DNA of 64,000 nt from Segatella copri (GCF_009495355.1 NZ_VZAD01000013.1:62001-126000), one strand, 5' to 3'. Shown: positions 10,601-19,623, counted from the first letter of the stretch. Numbers and translations are program-made. Notes: generated by a model from the sequence alone, not told the origin.

Positions 10601-12353
10601 GGTAGACGCCCGTAGAGTCGCTCTGATACTTCACGTCGAGTCGGAACTTCTCCTTCTCCACCTGCGATGCGAGGTAATACACGTTCTTCATCATCAGGTC
10701 CCAGTTGCCCTGCTGCGGGTTGTTGCTGGTGTTCTTGAGCGACTTGACGAAGAGTCCCTGTCGGGTGTCGGTGATGTCGGATGCGAACTCGCCCACCTGA
10801 TAGGTCACACCGCCGTAGGTGTACTCGTAGGCCACAGCCAGCACCTGGTCGGTCTGCAGTCCGCTCCTCAGCGACACGTAGCCGAGGGCAGTGTTCACCG
10901 TATATTCCGACGAGGAGAGCAGTCTGGCGCTCTCCAACTTTTCGAAGTCGTCGCCGCCCTTCAGTCCTGCTCCTTCGAGCACGGTGGCGGCCTGGTCGAT
11001 GTCGCGTGCTGCGGCATACTGGTTCACCATGGCGTCGTACTCGCTGTTGGCTCTGTTGGAGGGCACGGCCGTTCCTGCAGACGCCCACATGGGGTTGCTT
11101 ATCTTCGAGGTCTCGCCCAGGTCGGTGAGGGCTATGATGTTTCGGGTGTTGGTGGTGGTGGCAGTCTTGTTGGTTACCCAAATCTCCACTCGGTTGATGG
11201 TGACGCCAGTGGTGAGGTTGGGCAGTTTCTGCATCCATGCGTCGTAGTGGTCGCGGAAGTATCGCGAGAGGAAGAAGTGTCGGTTCTCCTCATAGTCGGC
11301 CACATTGATCTCGAAGGGTGTGAGCTGCACGCCTCCCTTCGACGACACGCTCTTCGACGACGATTTCTTCTGCGACAGGACGGTCTGCAACTTCAGTTTG
11401 CCAAACTGCATATCGGTGCGCACACCGAAGAGGCTGCTGGCACCGCGGATGAGCGACGAGTTGGAGGGGAACGACACGTTGCCTGCCTCCACGAGCTTGA
11501 TGATCTCGTCTTCCTTGCCGTCGTACTTCAGCTTCATGTTCTGCGCGTCGTAGTCGAAGGTGGCGTCGGTGTTGTAGTTGAGGTTCATGTTCACCTTGTC
11601 GCCCACCTTTCCGTTGACGTTGAGGTTGATCTTCTCATCAAACTCCATCATCGTGGTCTTGCGGTTGCGGATGGGCAGCGAGGGGTTGTCCACACTCTTC
11701 TTGTTGATGCCAAACTTCAGCTCGGCAGTTCCCTGCGTGCGCACTCGGATGCCTCCGGGACCGAAGATTTTCTCGGCAGGTCCCAGGTCGAAGTGCATGT
11801 CGGTGAAGTCAAATTTCTCCTTTCCCTTCGCCTTGTATATCTCGTCGTTCTGCTTGCGGTAGTAGGCACGTCGCTCGTTGAGCTCGCTCCATGCCATGTA
11901 CTCGGCAGGCGTCATCATGATGGGAGCCGAGAGCCATGCGCCGCCCAGCTTGTTGCCTATGACGTAGCGGTCCAGCGTGTCGTTGTACTCCACGTGATAT
12001 TTCATGTTGTCGGGGCGCTGCAGGTCTAACGGACTCTGATACAGGTCGCCCGTACTGATGGGCTGTGTGCGCTGTACGGGCCATCGTGTGTGCAGCAGCG
12101 AGTCGGGTATGGTGTCCTCGTCGGCGAGGATGGGCTGGGCCGTGATGCCGGGCTTCCCCGTTGCCGTGGCAGCCTTTTTCGTCGTGGCAGCCGTCTGCTT
12201 CCTACTGGCTGCGCTGGCATTGCGGTTCTGGGCAGCTCGCTGCCGCGTCCTGTTGTCCTGCCAGTACGACAAGCCAAAGGCATTGCCGATGACCGAAATC
12301 ATCAGCAATGCCATCAGCAGAAAGGCATATTTATATTTTCGTCTTATCAACAT
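4659..12353 (-). CDS. sprA: Cell-surface protein SprA, type IX secretion translocon
   Basis: The 2564-aa protein matches SprA in length, order and location next to ruvA. It opens with a signal-anchor-like stretch (residues 7-28), then repeats regions rich in FGIN, YLDDFEN-like and beta-strand segments, and ends in a barrel-like tail. In Flavobacterium SprA is the giant outer-membrane pore of the type IX secretion system and is needed for gliding. A strongly charged K/Q/E/R-rich stretch at about residues 1930-1995 looks like a coiled-coil insert. The start lies 23 nt downstream of the ruvA stop, so the two are probably transcribed together. Long open frames on the opposite strand are by-products of codon bias. 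Confidence 0.95.
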   Translation of the reverse strand: MLIRRKYKYAFLLMALLMISVIGNAFGLSYWQDNRTRQRAAQNRNASAASRKQTAATTKKAATATGKPGITAQPILADEDTIPDSLLHTRWPVQRTQPISTGDLYQSPLDLQRPDNMKYHVEYNDTLDRYVIGNKLGGAWLSAPIMMTPAEYMAWSELNERRAYYRKQNDEIYKAKGKEKFDFTDMHFDLGPAEKIFGPGGIRVRTQGTAELKFGINKKSVDNPSLPIRNRKTTMMEFDEKINLNVNGKVGDKVNMNLNYNTDATFDYDAQNMKLKYDGKEDEIIKLVEAGNVSFPSNSSLIRGASSLFGVRTDMQFGKLKLQTVLSQKKSSSKSVSSKGGVQLTPFEINVADYEENRHFFLSRYFRDHYDAWMQKLPNLTTGVTINRVEIWVTNKTATTTNTRNIIALTDLGETSKISNPMWASAGTAVPSNRANSEYDAMVNQYAAARDIDQAATVLEGAGLKGGDDFEKLESARLLSSSEYTVNTALGYVSLRSGLQTDQVLAVAYEYTYGGVTYQVGEFASDITDTRQGLFVKSLKNTSNNPQQGNWDLMMKNVYYLASQVEKEKFRLDVKYQSDSTGVYLNYIPEAKVKDQPIIKVLGADRLDNNNNPHSNGYYDYVAGYTVSEGRVFIPKAEPFGSYLYTYLKGKGIADEVAKKYAFTELYDSTKTVAKQIAEKNKFQLVGQFRGTSANVISLGAYNVPQGSVLVTAGGVTLTEGSDYAVDYNAGEVTILNQSIIDAGTPVNVSLESNTDYGQMRKTMFGVNWEYDFSKNFQISGTLQHLTEQALTTKVTMGAEPLRNTLVGFNLNWKRESQWLTNMLDKIPFLHLTQPSYISFTGEFAKLFAGQASGTQDNASYLDDFENTKNTIDVMSPTSWVLSSVPSSNFRQDYNDKTGLTSGFRRSRLAWYTIDPLFTRRGSSLTPGHIKSDLAQLSNHYVREVYVRELFPLRQQNSYSGATNTLSVLNLAYYPAEPGPYNFNPDLQPDGTLAMPQQNWGGMMRKLDTNDFEQANVEYIEFWMLDPFIYSREQADASQYGGDFYINLGEISEDILRDGKKFYESGMPVDGTSNFTYTQWGKIPAQSTVTYAFATTKGSRALQDVGFNGLNDEEERDYYKNAYLSQIQGKVNQAVFDSIYNDPARDDYHYYRGSDWDQMKAPILYRYKFINNPQGNSPDSDSRTESYDTSYKSTPDVEDINQDFTLNEYEKYYQYHVSIRPEDLQVGSNFIVDKRSYTPTLRDGSKPTVTWYQFRIPVDQYEKKEGNINDFSSIRFMRMFLTNFRKPIVLRFGTLDLVRGEWRTYDQLLGAANSGTLEASAVSIEENAEKTPVNYVLPPGVQREQDPTQPQLVEANEQSLSLVAKNLSTGEAKAVYKNTTLDLRQYKRMQMFVHANALEQDVTSLQDNQASVFIRLGSDYKNNYYEYEIPLKLTPARNNYSRYSYEDCRAVWPEENMLDVALTVFTALKKARNQAKSQGMASFSAPYSAYDSNHPNNKITIMGNPTLGEVKTMMIGVRNNAGEIKSVEVWVNELRLLDHNSKGGWAANGNLNVQLSDLGSVNATGKYQSEGFGGLEDGVASRSTDTYSSYSVTTNLELGKFFPDKAKVSIPLYYSITKEKTSPKYNPMDTDMELKDALDAAGSRHERDSIESIAVTKVTNTNFSISNARVGISTKRHPMPYDPANFSFSYSHSHQRTTGETTVYEKEDNWRGALDYSWTPVYKAWEPFKKIKNRSKWLDILKRFGLNWLPQNVAFNTEMTRNYYELQERDMESTENTQLPLSFSQQFLWNREFAVRWDLTKNLHANFRSATHAQIEEPYTPVNKDLYPDQYHAWKDSVWTSIKHLGTPLDYNQTFTASYQLPLNLLPVFDWVNADANYNSTYSWNKGTDDEDGNNYGNTINTNRDVTLNGSFNLVKLYNHVPFLKKANQRFDREPSRSQLQRKKQDKAKQRQEAQRQKQELQKVRKEAEAAGKDPDEAEKQWRSKQNKKAEQQKKALPKNRRAFEKEVVLMPDTIIKVNHGKNSKRLIVTAKTEDGKVMKLKYKKVNANQIKLISKVDTATKVKLTVLPKEPLENQGWYKTMQAVARTAMMVRNISFTYRNNYQLTLPGFLPTIGDAFGQTKQGVLSPGLDFAFGMVDDSYIDKARRNDWLLVNDTIATPAASSTTNDLQLRMTLEPVRNLKIDLNASRTKTVQKSMQYMYEGTPTTESGTFTMTTISIGSAFEGMGSASSGYKSKTFEKFVNSLESYRNKVEARYADAVYPAGSALAGGKFDASRTPVNKYSGDVMIPAFLDAYTSMGGSSLSLFPALSRLLPNWTVRYSGLGKLPWLRDHFKSININHSYKSIFAIGSYNTYSTFQEYMNGIGFIDDTATGSVTPSSMFNISQVSINESFSPLMGVDMTFNNNMTLKAEYRQTRVLSLSMTSVQVNEALSKDWVVGMGYRLNNLSLFGRGKRAIKSKGKNKNQSNVAASNRNSGTNQNLNLRLDFSFRRQAAIVRDIASMVSSASSGNKALKLSFSADYTLNRLLTMSFYYDRQTNTPLLSSSSYPTTTQDFGLSVKFSLTR

Positions 12354-12376
12354 CTACACTCGTTTCTTCTTTTTCG

Positions 12377-12991
12377 TCATTTTATTCGTTTCAGAGCCGT
12401 CTTGATCACCTGTTCCACCTTCAGGTCGGGCTGTTCCTTCAGGATGTCGACCACCACCTTGGCCGATGGCGCTGGCGAGAATCCGAGCATGGTGAGTGCG
12501 CTCACTGCCTCGTCCTTCACGTCGTTGTTCACCATGTCCACGTTTCCTCCGTTGGCAGGCAGTTCATCGGCTATTCCCATGCTCACGATCTTGTCCTTCA
12601 GGTCGATGATGATGCGCTGGGCAGTCTTCAGTCCTATGCCCTTCACGCCCTTGAGCATCGCCTCGTTGGCGGTGGAGATGACGTTGCACAGTTCGCGTGG
12701 CGACATCGACGAGAGAATCATCCTCGCCGTGCCGGCTCCCACACCCGATACGGTGATGAGCAGACGGTAAAGCTCTCGCTCCTGCTTCGAGGCAAAGCCA
12801 TAGAGGGTGAACGAGTCGTCTCTTCCACCTGTCACCAGTACTTCGTGAACGTACAGTTTAGCCTCTCTCTTACCTTGTATGGCAGTATATGTGTTGAGCG
12901 AGATACTGAGCGCATAACCCACGCCCGCGGTCTCGATAACGGCCTGTGTCGGCGTCAGCTCGGTCAGGTCGCCATGTATATATTCTATCAT
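12377..12991 (-). CDS. ruvA: Holliday junction branch-migration protein RuvA
   Basis: The 204-aa protein is of normal RuvA length. It shows the N-terminal OB fold ([20 protein letters not shown]), the tandem helix-hairpin-helix region ([18 protein letters not shown] and [20 protein letters not shown]) and the small C-terminal RuvB-binding domain. RuvA tetramers hold four-way DNA junctions while RuvB drives migration. It is the first gene before sprA; the same order is known in other Bacteroidota. ruvB is not in the window. Confidence 0.96.
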   Translation of the reverse strand: MIEYIHGDLTELTPTQAVIETAGVGYALSISLNTYTAIQGKREAKLYVHEVLVTGGRDDSFTLYGFASKQERELYRLLITVSGVGAGTARMILSSMSPRELCNVISTANEAMLKGVKGIGLKTAQRIIIDLKDKIVSMGIADELPANGGNVDMVNNDVKDEAVSALTMLGFSPAPSAKVVVDILKEQPDLKVEQVIKTALKRIK

Positions 12992-13343
12992 GATTGTCGT
13001 TAAGAATTTTATGATTTCACATCTCTCGTCGTCGCGCCCACGCGCATACGATTATTTAATAAACGCACATTCGGTGCTATTATTGCCAAAGAGGGGGAAA
13101 ATGTTTTATCAGGAGACTCAACTTACACAAATGGGGAAGTTCTGGACTTTAACTTCCGACATGAAAAAGTTCAATTCTTTAACTCCTGCATTTGCCCTCC
13201 TTCTTTCAATCTGTAAGCATTCTCACCCCACCATCCTTACACTATCCTACAAAAACATACCTAAAAGCTATGATTTTACAACTTTTTGTCGGTTCTTATA
13301 GTTAAAAAACTATTAAAACGTTCGTTTTCTCGAATAAAAGCTA
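12992..13343. other. Intergenic region between ruvA and ddh
   Basis: About 350 nt separate the divergent ruvA and ddh genes. I see no credible gene; the open frame around 12990-13301 has no family features and an unusual composition. The ruvA promoter must lie here but no clear TAnnTTTG element stands out on the minus strand. Confidence 0.5.
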
Positions 13344-13351
13344 TACTTTTG
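13344..13351 (+). promoter_or_regulatory. Promoter -7 element of ddh
   Basis: TACTTTTG fits the Bacteroidota -7 consensus TAnnTTTG. It lies 43 nt before the chosen ATG. An imperfect -33-like TTCG occurs about 20 nt upstream. Confidence 0.7.
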
Positions 13352-13393
13352 CAACCGGAAACTGAACAAACAACAAATAAAAGAAAGAATACA

Positions 13394-14293
13394 ATGAAGA
13401 AATTTAGAGCAGCCGTAGTAGGTTACGGCAATATCGGTAAGTTCACCGTCGAGGCACTCGAGGCAGCTCCCGATTTTGAGATTGCAGGCATCGTACGCCG
13501 TCAGGGCGACAAGAACAAACCAGCCGAACTGGCTGATTATGATGTAGTAGACGACATCACCAAGCTGAAGGACGTGGATGTAGCCATCCTCGCCACTCCT
13601 ACCCGTTCCTGCCCAGAATACTCTGCCAAGATAGTGGCTCTCGGCATCAACACCGTCGACAGCTACGATATCCATACCGGCATCCTCGACTATCGTACCA
13701 GCCAGATGGAAAACTGCAAGAAAGCAGGCAAGGTGAGCGTCATTTCTGCCGGCTGGGATCCAGGTTCTGACTCAGTAGTGCGCGTGCTCATGGAAAGCCT
13801 TGCTCCTAAGGGTCTTACCTATACCAACTTCGGTCCTGGTATGAGCATGGGCCACTCTGTTTGCGTACGCAGCAAGCAGGGTGTCAAGGAGGCTCTCTCT
13901 GTCACCATCCCATTGGGCGAGGGCATTCACCGCCGCATGGTGTACGTAGAGTTGGAGGAAGGCGCCAAGCTCGAGGACGTAACTGCCGAGATTAAGGCCG
14001 ACCCTTACTTCGCTCACGACGAGACCCACGTCTTTGCTGTAGCCTCAGTCGATGATGTCAAGGACATGGGCCATGGTGTGAACCTCGTTCGCAAGGGCGT
14101 TTCGGGCAAGACTCAGAACCAGCGTTTCGAGTTCAACATGAGCATCAACAACCCTGCTCTCACTGCTCAGGTATTGGTCAACGTGGCTCGCGCCACCTTC
14201 CGTCTGCAGCCAGGCTGCTACACCATGCCCGAGATTCCAGTCATCGACATGCTCCCCGGCACTCGCGAGGAAATTGTCGCCACACTCGTGTAA
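13394..14293 (+). CDS. ddh: meso-Diaminopimelate D-dehydrogenase
   Basis: The enzyme interconverts meso-diaminopimelate and tetrahydrodipicolinate with NADP(H), giving a one-step route to diaminopimelate for lysine and cell-wall synthesis. The 299-aa product begins MKKFRAAVVGYGNIGK, where GYGNIG is the dinucleotide-binding loop, and contains the conserved SAGWDPGSDS and FGPGMSMGHS stretches. A longer frame opens at 13286, but that start lies upstream of the promoter element at 13344-13351, so the internal ATG is the real one. A hairpin terminator follows. The gene stands alone. Confidence 0.95.
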   Translation: MKKFRAAVVGYGNIGKFTVEALEAAPDFEIAGIVRRQGDKNKPAELADYDVVDDITKLKDVDVAILATPTRSCPEYSAKIVALGINTVDSYDIHTGILDYRTSQMENCKKAGKVSVISAGWDPGSDSVVRVLMESLAPKGLTYTNFGPGMSMGHSVCVRSKQGVKEALSVTIPLGEGIHRRMVYVELEEGAKLEDVTAEIKADPYFAHDETHVFAVASVDDVKDMGHGVNLVRKGVSGKTQNQRFEFNMSINNPALTAQVLVNVARATFRLQPGCYTMPEIPVIDMLPGTREEIVATLV

Positions 14294-14354
14294 GATTGTT
14301 TTCTGCAAATATTCTGTTCCCCCTGCCCAGCGGCAAGGAACATGAAACACAAAG

Positions 14355-14386
14355 GGAAGAGAGCCACTATGTTCTCTTCCTTTTTT
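14355..14386 (+). terminator. Rho-independent terminator of ddh
   Basis: GGAAGAGA (14355-14362) pairs with TCTCTTCC (14373-14380) and six T residues follow at once. Confidence 0.85.
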
Positions 14387-14782
14387 CGTTTACTCATTAG
14401 CACTTGCTTATCAGACTTTCGCAGCACAACCCACAACACTTCACTTTCCTATGCCCCCTACACATTGAAGCATTAGTCTTTGTTTACGCTTACACTTTTT
14501 TCTCTTTTTCTTGGAATGTTCAGGAAGAAGTAGTAGATTTGCAGAAGTTGTGTAAATGACAGTTTAATACTTTGTCAGCTGCCCGATAGTGTTCCTCTTG
14601 GGTCTTAATAGATGACCGGCGCCTGTCGTCTATTGTGACCGCCCTTGGTCGTAATAGATGCCCCCTGCGAGGCTCCCTGAGCACTTTCATTGGTAGACGG
14701 TGCAAAGAGAATGCAAATCGAATGTAGAATATCAAGCTTGCTTGAATATTTTGTTGAGATGCAGCTTTTCTTCTGCAAGGAG
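14387..14782. other. Intergenic region with a small hairpin and repeat
   Basis: Nearly 400 nt without a credible gene between convergent ddh and the UPF0597 gene. It contains two near-identical 14-mers, GGTCTTAATAGATG at 14601-14614 and GGTCGTAATAGATG at 14647-14660. The first overlaps a hairpin, AATAGATGAC (14607-14616) with GTCGTCTATT. No function can be assigned. Confidence 0.45.
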
Positions 14783-16066
14783 TTACTTATGAGTCATGAT
14801 GTTGAGCACCATGTCGTCGGTGGTACGCATGGCATCGGCACCGATGGAGGTGAGGTTGTGGATGCAGCGGTCTACATCGTCGTCGACGATGCCCTCGGCA
14901 GAAGTGACACAACGGCCCTCCATGGCGAGCAGCGAGGAGAGCAGAGCGGTGCTGACTCCCGACGAGATTTTAAGCGAACAACTGGGCTTGGCTCCGTCGC
15001 AGATCATGCCCGTAAGGTTGGCCACCATATTCTTCACTGAGTTGCAGATGCGCTGATAGTCACCGCCCATGAGATAGGTGATGCCGCAACTGCTGCCTAT
15101 GGACGCCACCACGCAGCCGCACAGCGCCGACAGCTTACCGAGGCTCTGCTTGATGTAGATGGCGGTGAGATGGCTGAGCATGAGGGCTCGGATGAGCTCT
15201 TCCTCGGTGTTCTCGTTCTCGAGGGCATAGACGGCAACAGGATTGGTGGCACAGATGCCCTGGTTGCCGCTGCCGCTGTTGCTCATCACGGGAATCATGG
15301 CTCCTCCCATACGGGCGTCGCATGCCGATGCGGTGCGCGAGATGATGTGCGAGAAGATGCTGTTGCCGAAGATGCCGTGACTCATGGGGCGGTCCATGGT
15401 CTTGCCTAAGCAATGGCCGTAATTGCCCTTGATGGAGAGCTCGGCTGCCCGCATGTTGTACTCCTTGGTCTTCAGAATGAAGCTGATCTCGTCGAGGGGA
15501 GCTGTCATGGCGAAGTCGTAGACCATGCGCATGGAAAGTTGTATGTCGGTGTCGTCCTCATCGGCGCCTCCGGGCTGTCGCTCGTCGAGCACCACCTCGT
15601 CGTTGCGCTCGGCAAAGACAAAGTGGGTGTGGCTGCCCGCGATGATGGCGGCAGCCTGGTCTTTACCCGAATGACAGACAACCTCGATGTAGAGTTTCTC
15701 GACGATGCCCTGCTTCAGCTTGATGTCAATGTCGGCATCCTCTATGTAGCGCTTGCCCTGCTGCAGAGCTTCGGGGGTGAGGTCTTTGAGCACTTCGAGC
15801 TCATATTCGGGCTTGCCGATAAGGGCACCCAAGGCTACAGCGATGGGCAGGCCTATCATTCCGGTGCCGGGAATGCCCACGCCCATGGCATTCTTGAGCA
15901 TATTGGGGCTGAGCAGCACCTCGATGCTGTCGGGACGCTTGCCCAACAGAGTGGCTGCCTTGGCCGTACACAACGCCACAGCCATCGGTTCGGTGCAGCC
16001 GATGGCGGGAACTACTTCCTTATTGACAAGAGCGATGATGCGCTCGCGGATCTTCATTTCTTGCAT
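14783..16066 (-). CDS. L-cysteine desulfidase / UPF0597 (YhaM/CyuA-type) protein
   Basis: The product of about 427 aa belongs to the UPF0597 family related to the alpha part of iron-sulfur serine dehydratases. Members such as CyuA break cysteine into pyruvate, ammonia and sulfide. Visible family features are VVPAIGCTEPMAVALCTAK near the start, the glycine-rich GVGIPGTGMIGLPIAVALGA, and cysteines in SNSGSGNQGICATNP and CGCVVASIGSSCG that fit iron-sulfur ligation. The frame extends to 16108, but the promoter element at 16087-16094 lies inside that extension, so the start is the ATG at 16066 or at 16057. Substrate preference between cysteine and serine cannot be read. Confidence 0.85.
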   Translation of the reverse strand: MQEMKIRERIIALVNKEVVPAIGCTEPMAVALCTAKAATLLGKRPDSIEVLLSPNMLKNAMGVGIPGTGMIGLPIAVALGALIGKPEYELEVLKDLTPEALQQGKRYIEDADIDIKLKQGIVEKLYIEVVCHSGKDQAAAIIAGSHTHFVFAERNDEVVLDERQPGGADEDDTDIQLSMRMVYDFAMTAPLDEISFILKTKEYNMRAAELSIKGNYGHCLGKTMDRPMSHGIFGNSIFSHIISRTASACDARMGGAMIPVMSNSGSGNQGICATNPVAVYALENENTEEELIRALMLSHLTAIYIKQSLGKLSALCGCVVASIGSSCGITYLMGGDYQRICNSVKNMVANLTGMICDGAKPSCSLKISSGVSTALLSSLLAMEGRCVTSAEGIVDDDVDRCIHNLTSIGADAMRTTDDMVLNIMTHK

Positions 16067-16086
16067 GATATTCTCTATTTTTGGGG

Positions 16087-16094
16087 CAAAGGTA
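16087..16094 (-). promoter_or_regulatory. Promoter -7 element of the UPF0597 gene
   Basis: On the minus strand the bases read TACCTTTG, a match to TAnnTTTG, about 20 nt before the ATG at 16066. Confidence 0.75.
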
Positions 16095-16182
16095 CGAAAA
16101 TTATTCAAAAAAGAATAAAAGTGATGATAAAAAAAAATTTACTCAACTTCCGTAAGTACGAAAGTTGAGTAAATTGGGATGA

Positions 16183-17589
16183 TTAGTCTTCTAACTGGAA
16201 GAGAGGATCGTCGGCTGTAAGCATCACTGGCTTCTGGTCGAACTCCTTGAGGAGCTGGGCAGGAACATACTGCTTGTCGACCACGAGGCGGAACATGTAC
16301 TCATTGAACCAGCGGTTGGTCATGATGAGACAGCCCTTCTGTCCGTTGTCGGCGCCCCAGCTGTTCTCCACCTTCCACTTCAGCGGCTTGCCATTGGCGT
16401 CGAGGTCGACGGCGGTGAGCGTCATGGCGTGGGTAGAACCGCTGTCGAAGGTGCTGATGCGCTCGGCCTTGTTCATTGGGAACGTGGTACCGAAGAGCGA
16501 GGCATAATCATAGTTGTCGAGGTCGAGATAACCGCGCTTGCGGTCGAACTGCTTGCCCACATCGTAGCTGGAGTACATCTTGCGACCGTCCTTGAGCGAG
16601 GCGATGGCGAGGCTGGCAATCTCGTCCATAGGCAGGTTGAGATACTTCCAGTTGTGGCCGTCGTAGGTGTGGCGGTCGTACTCCACCTCGTAGGTCTTGT
16701 GGTAGGGGCGGCGTGGGTCGTTCATCACCATGATAAAGGTGCCGTTGAGTTCCTTGCCCACGGTAGCGTCGTAGAAACTTTTGGGAGTATAGGTCTTCGC
16801 ATCGCCCATCTGCTTGCCGTCCTTGTTGCGGAAGGCGTAGCTGAACTCCTTGACAGGCTCGCCCAGGGTGAGGCATAGCATGTGATAGACGGTGGCGAGC
16901 ATCTCGGTCTTGCGGGCCGCTATCTGCTTGGCGTTCTTGCCTGCAGCAGCCATGCGACGAAGCTCCAGTCCGTACTCACGCAGCTTGCTTGCCACGAGAC
17001 GGCTCATCTTGTTGGTGTTCTCGCTCGAATAGGTCTCGGGCATCGCGCTCATAGGCACCAGTCCGTACTTGGCTGCCAGGTCGGCTACGCCGCAGAAGGT
17101 TCCGCCGTCGTTGAGCGGACTCTTAAAGAAGAACTGCACCTGAGGGTCCTCGATGGACTTGCGTGCATGGTCGATGACGCCCTGAAGCATGAGGTTGGCC
17201 TTCTCCAACTGGTCGTAGAAGAAGAGATAGTCCTGCGAGAACTCCACTGCCAGGGAGTCGGCATGAGCCTTGGCGAAATTGGCACGCAGCACGTTCATGC
17301 CGCTGAACATCCAGCAACGGCCAGAGCTCTTCTGATTGTGGATGCGCTGTGCGGGAGTCTCCACGCTGAAGTGAGTGTCAACAGGACCGGCATTGGCACG
17401 GTTCTTCACCAAGTCGTCGATACTGTTGGCAGCGATGGCATTGAAGAGCGCCTTGTCGGCAGCCGATGTCTTCTGCATTTTCTCGATCTGCGAGAGCATC
17501 TGCGCCGAGATGCCTCCCTGCTTGGTCTGAGCCATCGTGGCGGCTGAAACGGCCAGCAAGGCTCCTAAAAGGAAGATGTTTTTTCTCAT
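16183..17589 (-). CDS. Secreted C1-family aminopeptidase (bleomycin hydrolase-like)
   Basis: The 468-aa protein is a papain-fold cysteine peptidase of the bleomycin hydrolase/PepC group. It has a signal peptide (MRKNIFLLGALLAVSAATMAQ), which places it in the periplasm or beyond, unlike cytoplasmic PepC. The catalytic triad is visible: Cys92 in SSGRCWMFSG, His in STHAMTLTAVD and Asn in WKVENSWG. It should trim amino acids from peptide N-termini. The gene is monocistronic and divergent from dxs, with facing promoter elements about 65 nt apart. Confidence 0.92.
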   Translation of the reverse strand: MRKNIFLLGALLAVSAATMAQTKQGGISAQMLSQIEKMQKTSAADKALFNAIAANSIDDLVKNRANAGPVDTHFSVETPAQRIHNQKSSGRCWMFSGMNVLRANFAKAHADSLAVEFSQDYLFFYDQLEKANLMLQGVIDHARKSIEDPQVQFFFKSPLNDGGTFCGVADLAAKYGLVPMSAMPETYSSENTNKMSRLVASKLREYGLELRRMAAAGKNAKQIAARKTEMLATVYHMLCLTLGEPVKEFSYAFRNKDGKQMGDAKTYTPKSFYDATVGKELNGTFIMVMNDPRRPYHKTYEVEYDRHTYDGHNWKYLNLPMDEIASLAIASLKDGRKMYSSYDVGKQFDRKRGYLDLDNYDYASLFGTTFPMNKAERISTFDSGSTHAMTLTAVDLDANGKPLKWKVENSWGADNGQKGCLIMTNRWFNEYMFRLVVDKQYVPAQLLKEFDQKPVMLTADDPLFQLED

Positions 17590-17620
17590 TATGTTGTGAT
17601 ATTATTGATTTGTCGGGATG

Positions 17621-17628
17621 CAAATATA
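17621..17628 (-). promoter_or_regulatory. Promoter -7 element of the C1 aminopeptidase gene
   Basis: Minus-strand TATATTTG matches TAnnTTTG, 31 nt upstream of the ATG. Confidence 0.7.
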
Positions 17629-17692
17629 CGAAGAAAATGTGGGAAAACAGAAATAAAACGGACAAAAATGACATATACTGAAAAAAAAATAC

Positions 17693-17700
17693 TACCTTTG
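17693..17700 (+). promoter_or_regulatory. Promoter -7 element of dxs
   Basis: TACCTTTG followed by CA lies 24 nt before the dxs ATG, giving a very short leader. Confidence 0.75.
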
Positions 17701-17724
17701 CATGGTTATTCATGAGATGAAGAC

Positions 17725-19623
17725 ATGGACAAAGAAAAGTTTAGCCTTTTAAGCAACATCAAGTATCCCGAAGACCTGCGCAAGCTGAGCATCGACGAGC
17801 TGCCGGAACTCTGCAGGGAACTGCGCGAGGACATCATCGAAGAGGTGGCGGTCAACCCCGGACATTTCGCCTCCTCGCTGGGTGTCGTCGAAATCACCGT
17901 AGCCCTACATTATATATATAATACACCCTACGACCGCATCGTGTGGGACGTGGGCCATCAAGCCTATGGCCACAAGATACTGACCGGGCGGCGCGACGCC
18001 TTCTGCACCAACCGAAAGCTGCACGGCATACGCCCCTTCCCCACTCCCTTAGAGAGCGAATACGACACCTTTGCCTGCGGGCACGCCAGCAACTCGATTT
18101 CGGCGGCACTCGGCATGGCTGTGGCCGCCAAGCAGAAGGGGGAGAACGACAGGCACGTAGTGGCAGTGATAGGCGACGGAGCCATGAGCGGAGGACTCGC
18201 CTTCGAGGGAATCAACAACGTATCGAGCACGCCCAACGACCTGCTCATCATACTCAACGACAACGATATGAGTATCGACCGGGCCGTGGGAGGTATGGAG
18301 AAATACCTGCTCAACCTCGACACCAACGATACCTACAACCGGCTGAGGTTCAAGGCTTCGCAATGGCTGCACTCGAAAGGCTACCTCAACGATGACAGGC
18401 GAAAGGGAATACTGAGACTGAACAACGCGCTGAAGTCGGCACTGAGCCACCAGCAGAACATCTTCGAGGGAATGAACATACGGTACTTCGGACCATTCGA
18501 CGGACACGACATACGCGAAGTGGTGCGCGTGCTGCGACAACTCAAGGACATGAAAGGCCCCAAGTTGCTCCACCTGCACACCACCAAGGGCAAGGGCTAC
18601 GAACCTGCAGAGAAAAGCGCCACCATCTGGCACGCACCAGGAAAGTTTGATCCTGAGACGGGCGAGCGATTAGTGAGCGACACCAGCAACCAGCCGCCCA
18701 AATATCAGGACGTCTTCGGAAACACCCTGCTCGAACTGGCACGGCAGAACCACAACATCGTGGGTGTAACGCCCGCCATGCCCACCGGATGCTCCATGAG
18801 CATCATGATGAAGCAGATGCCCGACAGGGTGTTCGACGTGGGCATAGCCGAAGGACACGCCGTCACCTTCTCGGCAGGAATGGCAAAGGACGGACTCATG
18901 CCGTTCTGCAACATATACAGCTCGTTCGCACAGCGAGCTTACGACAACATCATACACGACATGGCACTGCTCAGTCTGCCCGTGGTGCTGTGTCTCGACA
19001 GGGCTGGACTCGTGGGCGAGGACGGACCCACACACCACGGAGCCTTCGACCTGGCGGCGCTGCGGCCTGTGCCCCACCTCACCATCGCATCGCCTATGAA
19101 CGAGCACGAGCTGCGCAACCTGATGTACTCGGCCCAGTTGCCCCACCACGGTTGCTACGTGATACGCTACCCCAGAGGCAACGGTGTGCTCACCGACTGG
19201 CGAAACCCCATGCAGGAAATCGTGACCGGAACGGGCAGAAAACTGAAGGAAGGCACCGACGTGGCTGTGCTCACCCTCGGACCTATCGGAAACGATGCTG
19301 CCGAGGCTATAGCCGAAGTGGAGAAAGAGACGGAGGGACTGAGCGTGGCCCACTACGACATGCGATTCCTGAAACCGCTCGACGAGAAACTGCTCCACGA
19401 GATAGGAAGCAGATTCAACCGCATCGTAACCATCGAGGACGGCGTGCGCATGGGTGGCTTCGGCTCTGCCGTCATAGAATGGATGAGCGACCACGACTAT
19501 CATCCTCACGTCATCCGCATGGGACTGCCCGACGAGTTTGTGGAACACGGCACGATAGCACAGCTCAGAGAAATCGTGCACATGGATAAGAAATCAATCA
19601 AAGAAGCTATTATAAAAGAATGA
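17725..19623 (+). CDS. dxs: 1-Deoxy-D-xylulose-5-phosphate synthase
   Basis: This thiamine-diphosphate enzyme joins pyruvate and glyceraldehyde 3-phosphate in the first step of the methylerythritol route to isoprenoids. The 632-aa length is normal. The cofactor-binding motif [17 protein letters not shown], the transketolase-like central part with [16 protein letters not shown] and [15 protein letters not shown], and the C-terminal domain with [16 protein letters not shown] are all present. The stop codon overlaps the trkA start by ATGA, so translation of dxs and trkA is coupled. Confidence 0.97.
   Translation: MDKEKFSLLSNIKYPEDLRKLSIDELPELCRELREDIIEEVAVNPGHFASSLGVVEITVALHYIYNTPYDRIVWDVGHQAYGHKILTGRRDAFCTNRKLHGIRPFPTPLESEYDTFACGHASNSISAALGMAVAAKQKGENDRHVVAVIGDGAMSGGLAFEGINNVSSTPNDLLIILNDNDMSIDRAVGGMEKYLLNLDTNDTYNRLRFKASQWLHSKGYLNDDRRKGILRLNNALKSALSHQQNIFEGMNIRYFGPFDGHDIREVVRVLRQLKDMKGPKLLHLHTTKGKGYEPAEKSATIWHAPGKFDPETGERLVSDTSNQPPKYQDVFGNTLLELARQNHNIVGVTPAMPTGCSMSIMMKQMPDRVFDVGIAEGHAVTFSAGMAKDGLMPFCNIYSSFAQRAYDNIIHDMALLSLPVVLCLDRAGLVGEDGPTHHGAFDLAALRPVPHLTIASPMNEHELRNLMYSAQLPHHGCYVIRYPRGNGVLTDWRNPMQEIVTGTGRKLKEGTDVAVLTLGPIGNDAAEAIAEVEKETEGLSVAHYDMRFLKPLDEKLLHEIGSRFNRIVTIEDGVRMGGFGSAVIEWMSDHDYHPHVIRMGLPDEFVEHGTIAQLREIVHMDKKSIKEAIIKE

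Noticed and set aside
10302..12029. 575-codon open frame antisense to sprA (and others at 5844-7520, 7737-9137 and 9523-11238)
   Set aside because: They mirror the codon bias of sprA, have no family motifs and lie wholly inside a convincing 2564-aa gene.
12990..13301. 103-codon frame in the ruvA-ddh gap
   Set aside because: No motif and no operon context.
13286..13393. 36-residue extension of diaminopimelate dehydrogenase
   Set aside because: Includes the promoter element and has no likeness to the family.
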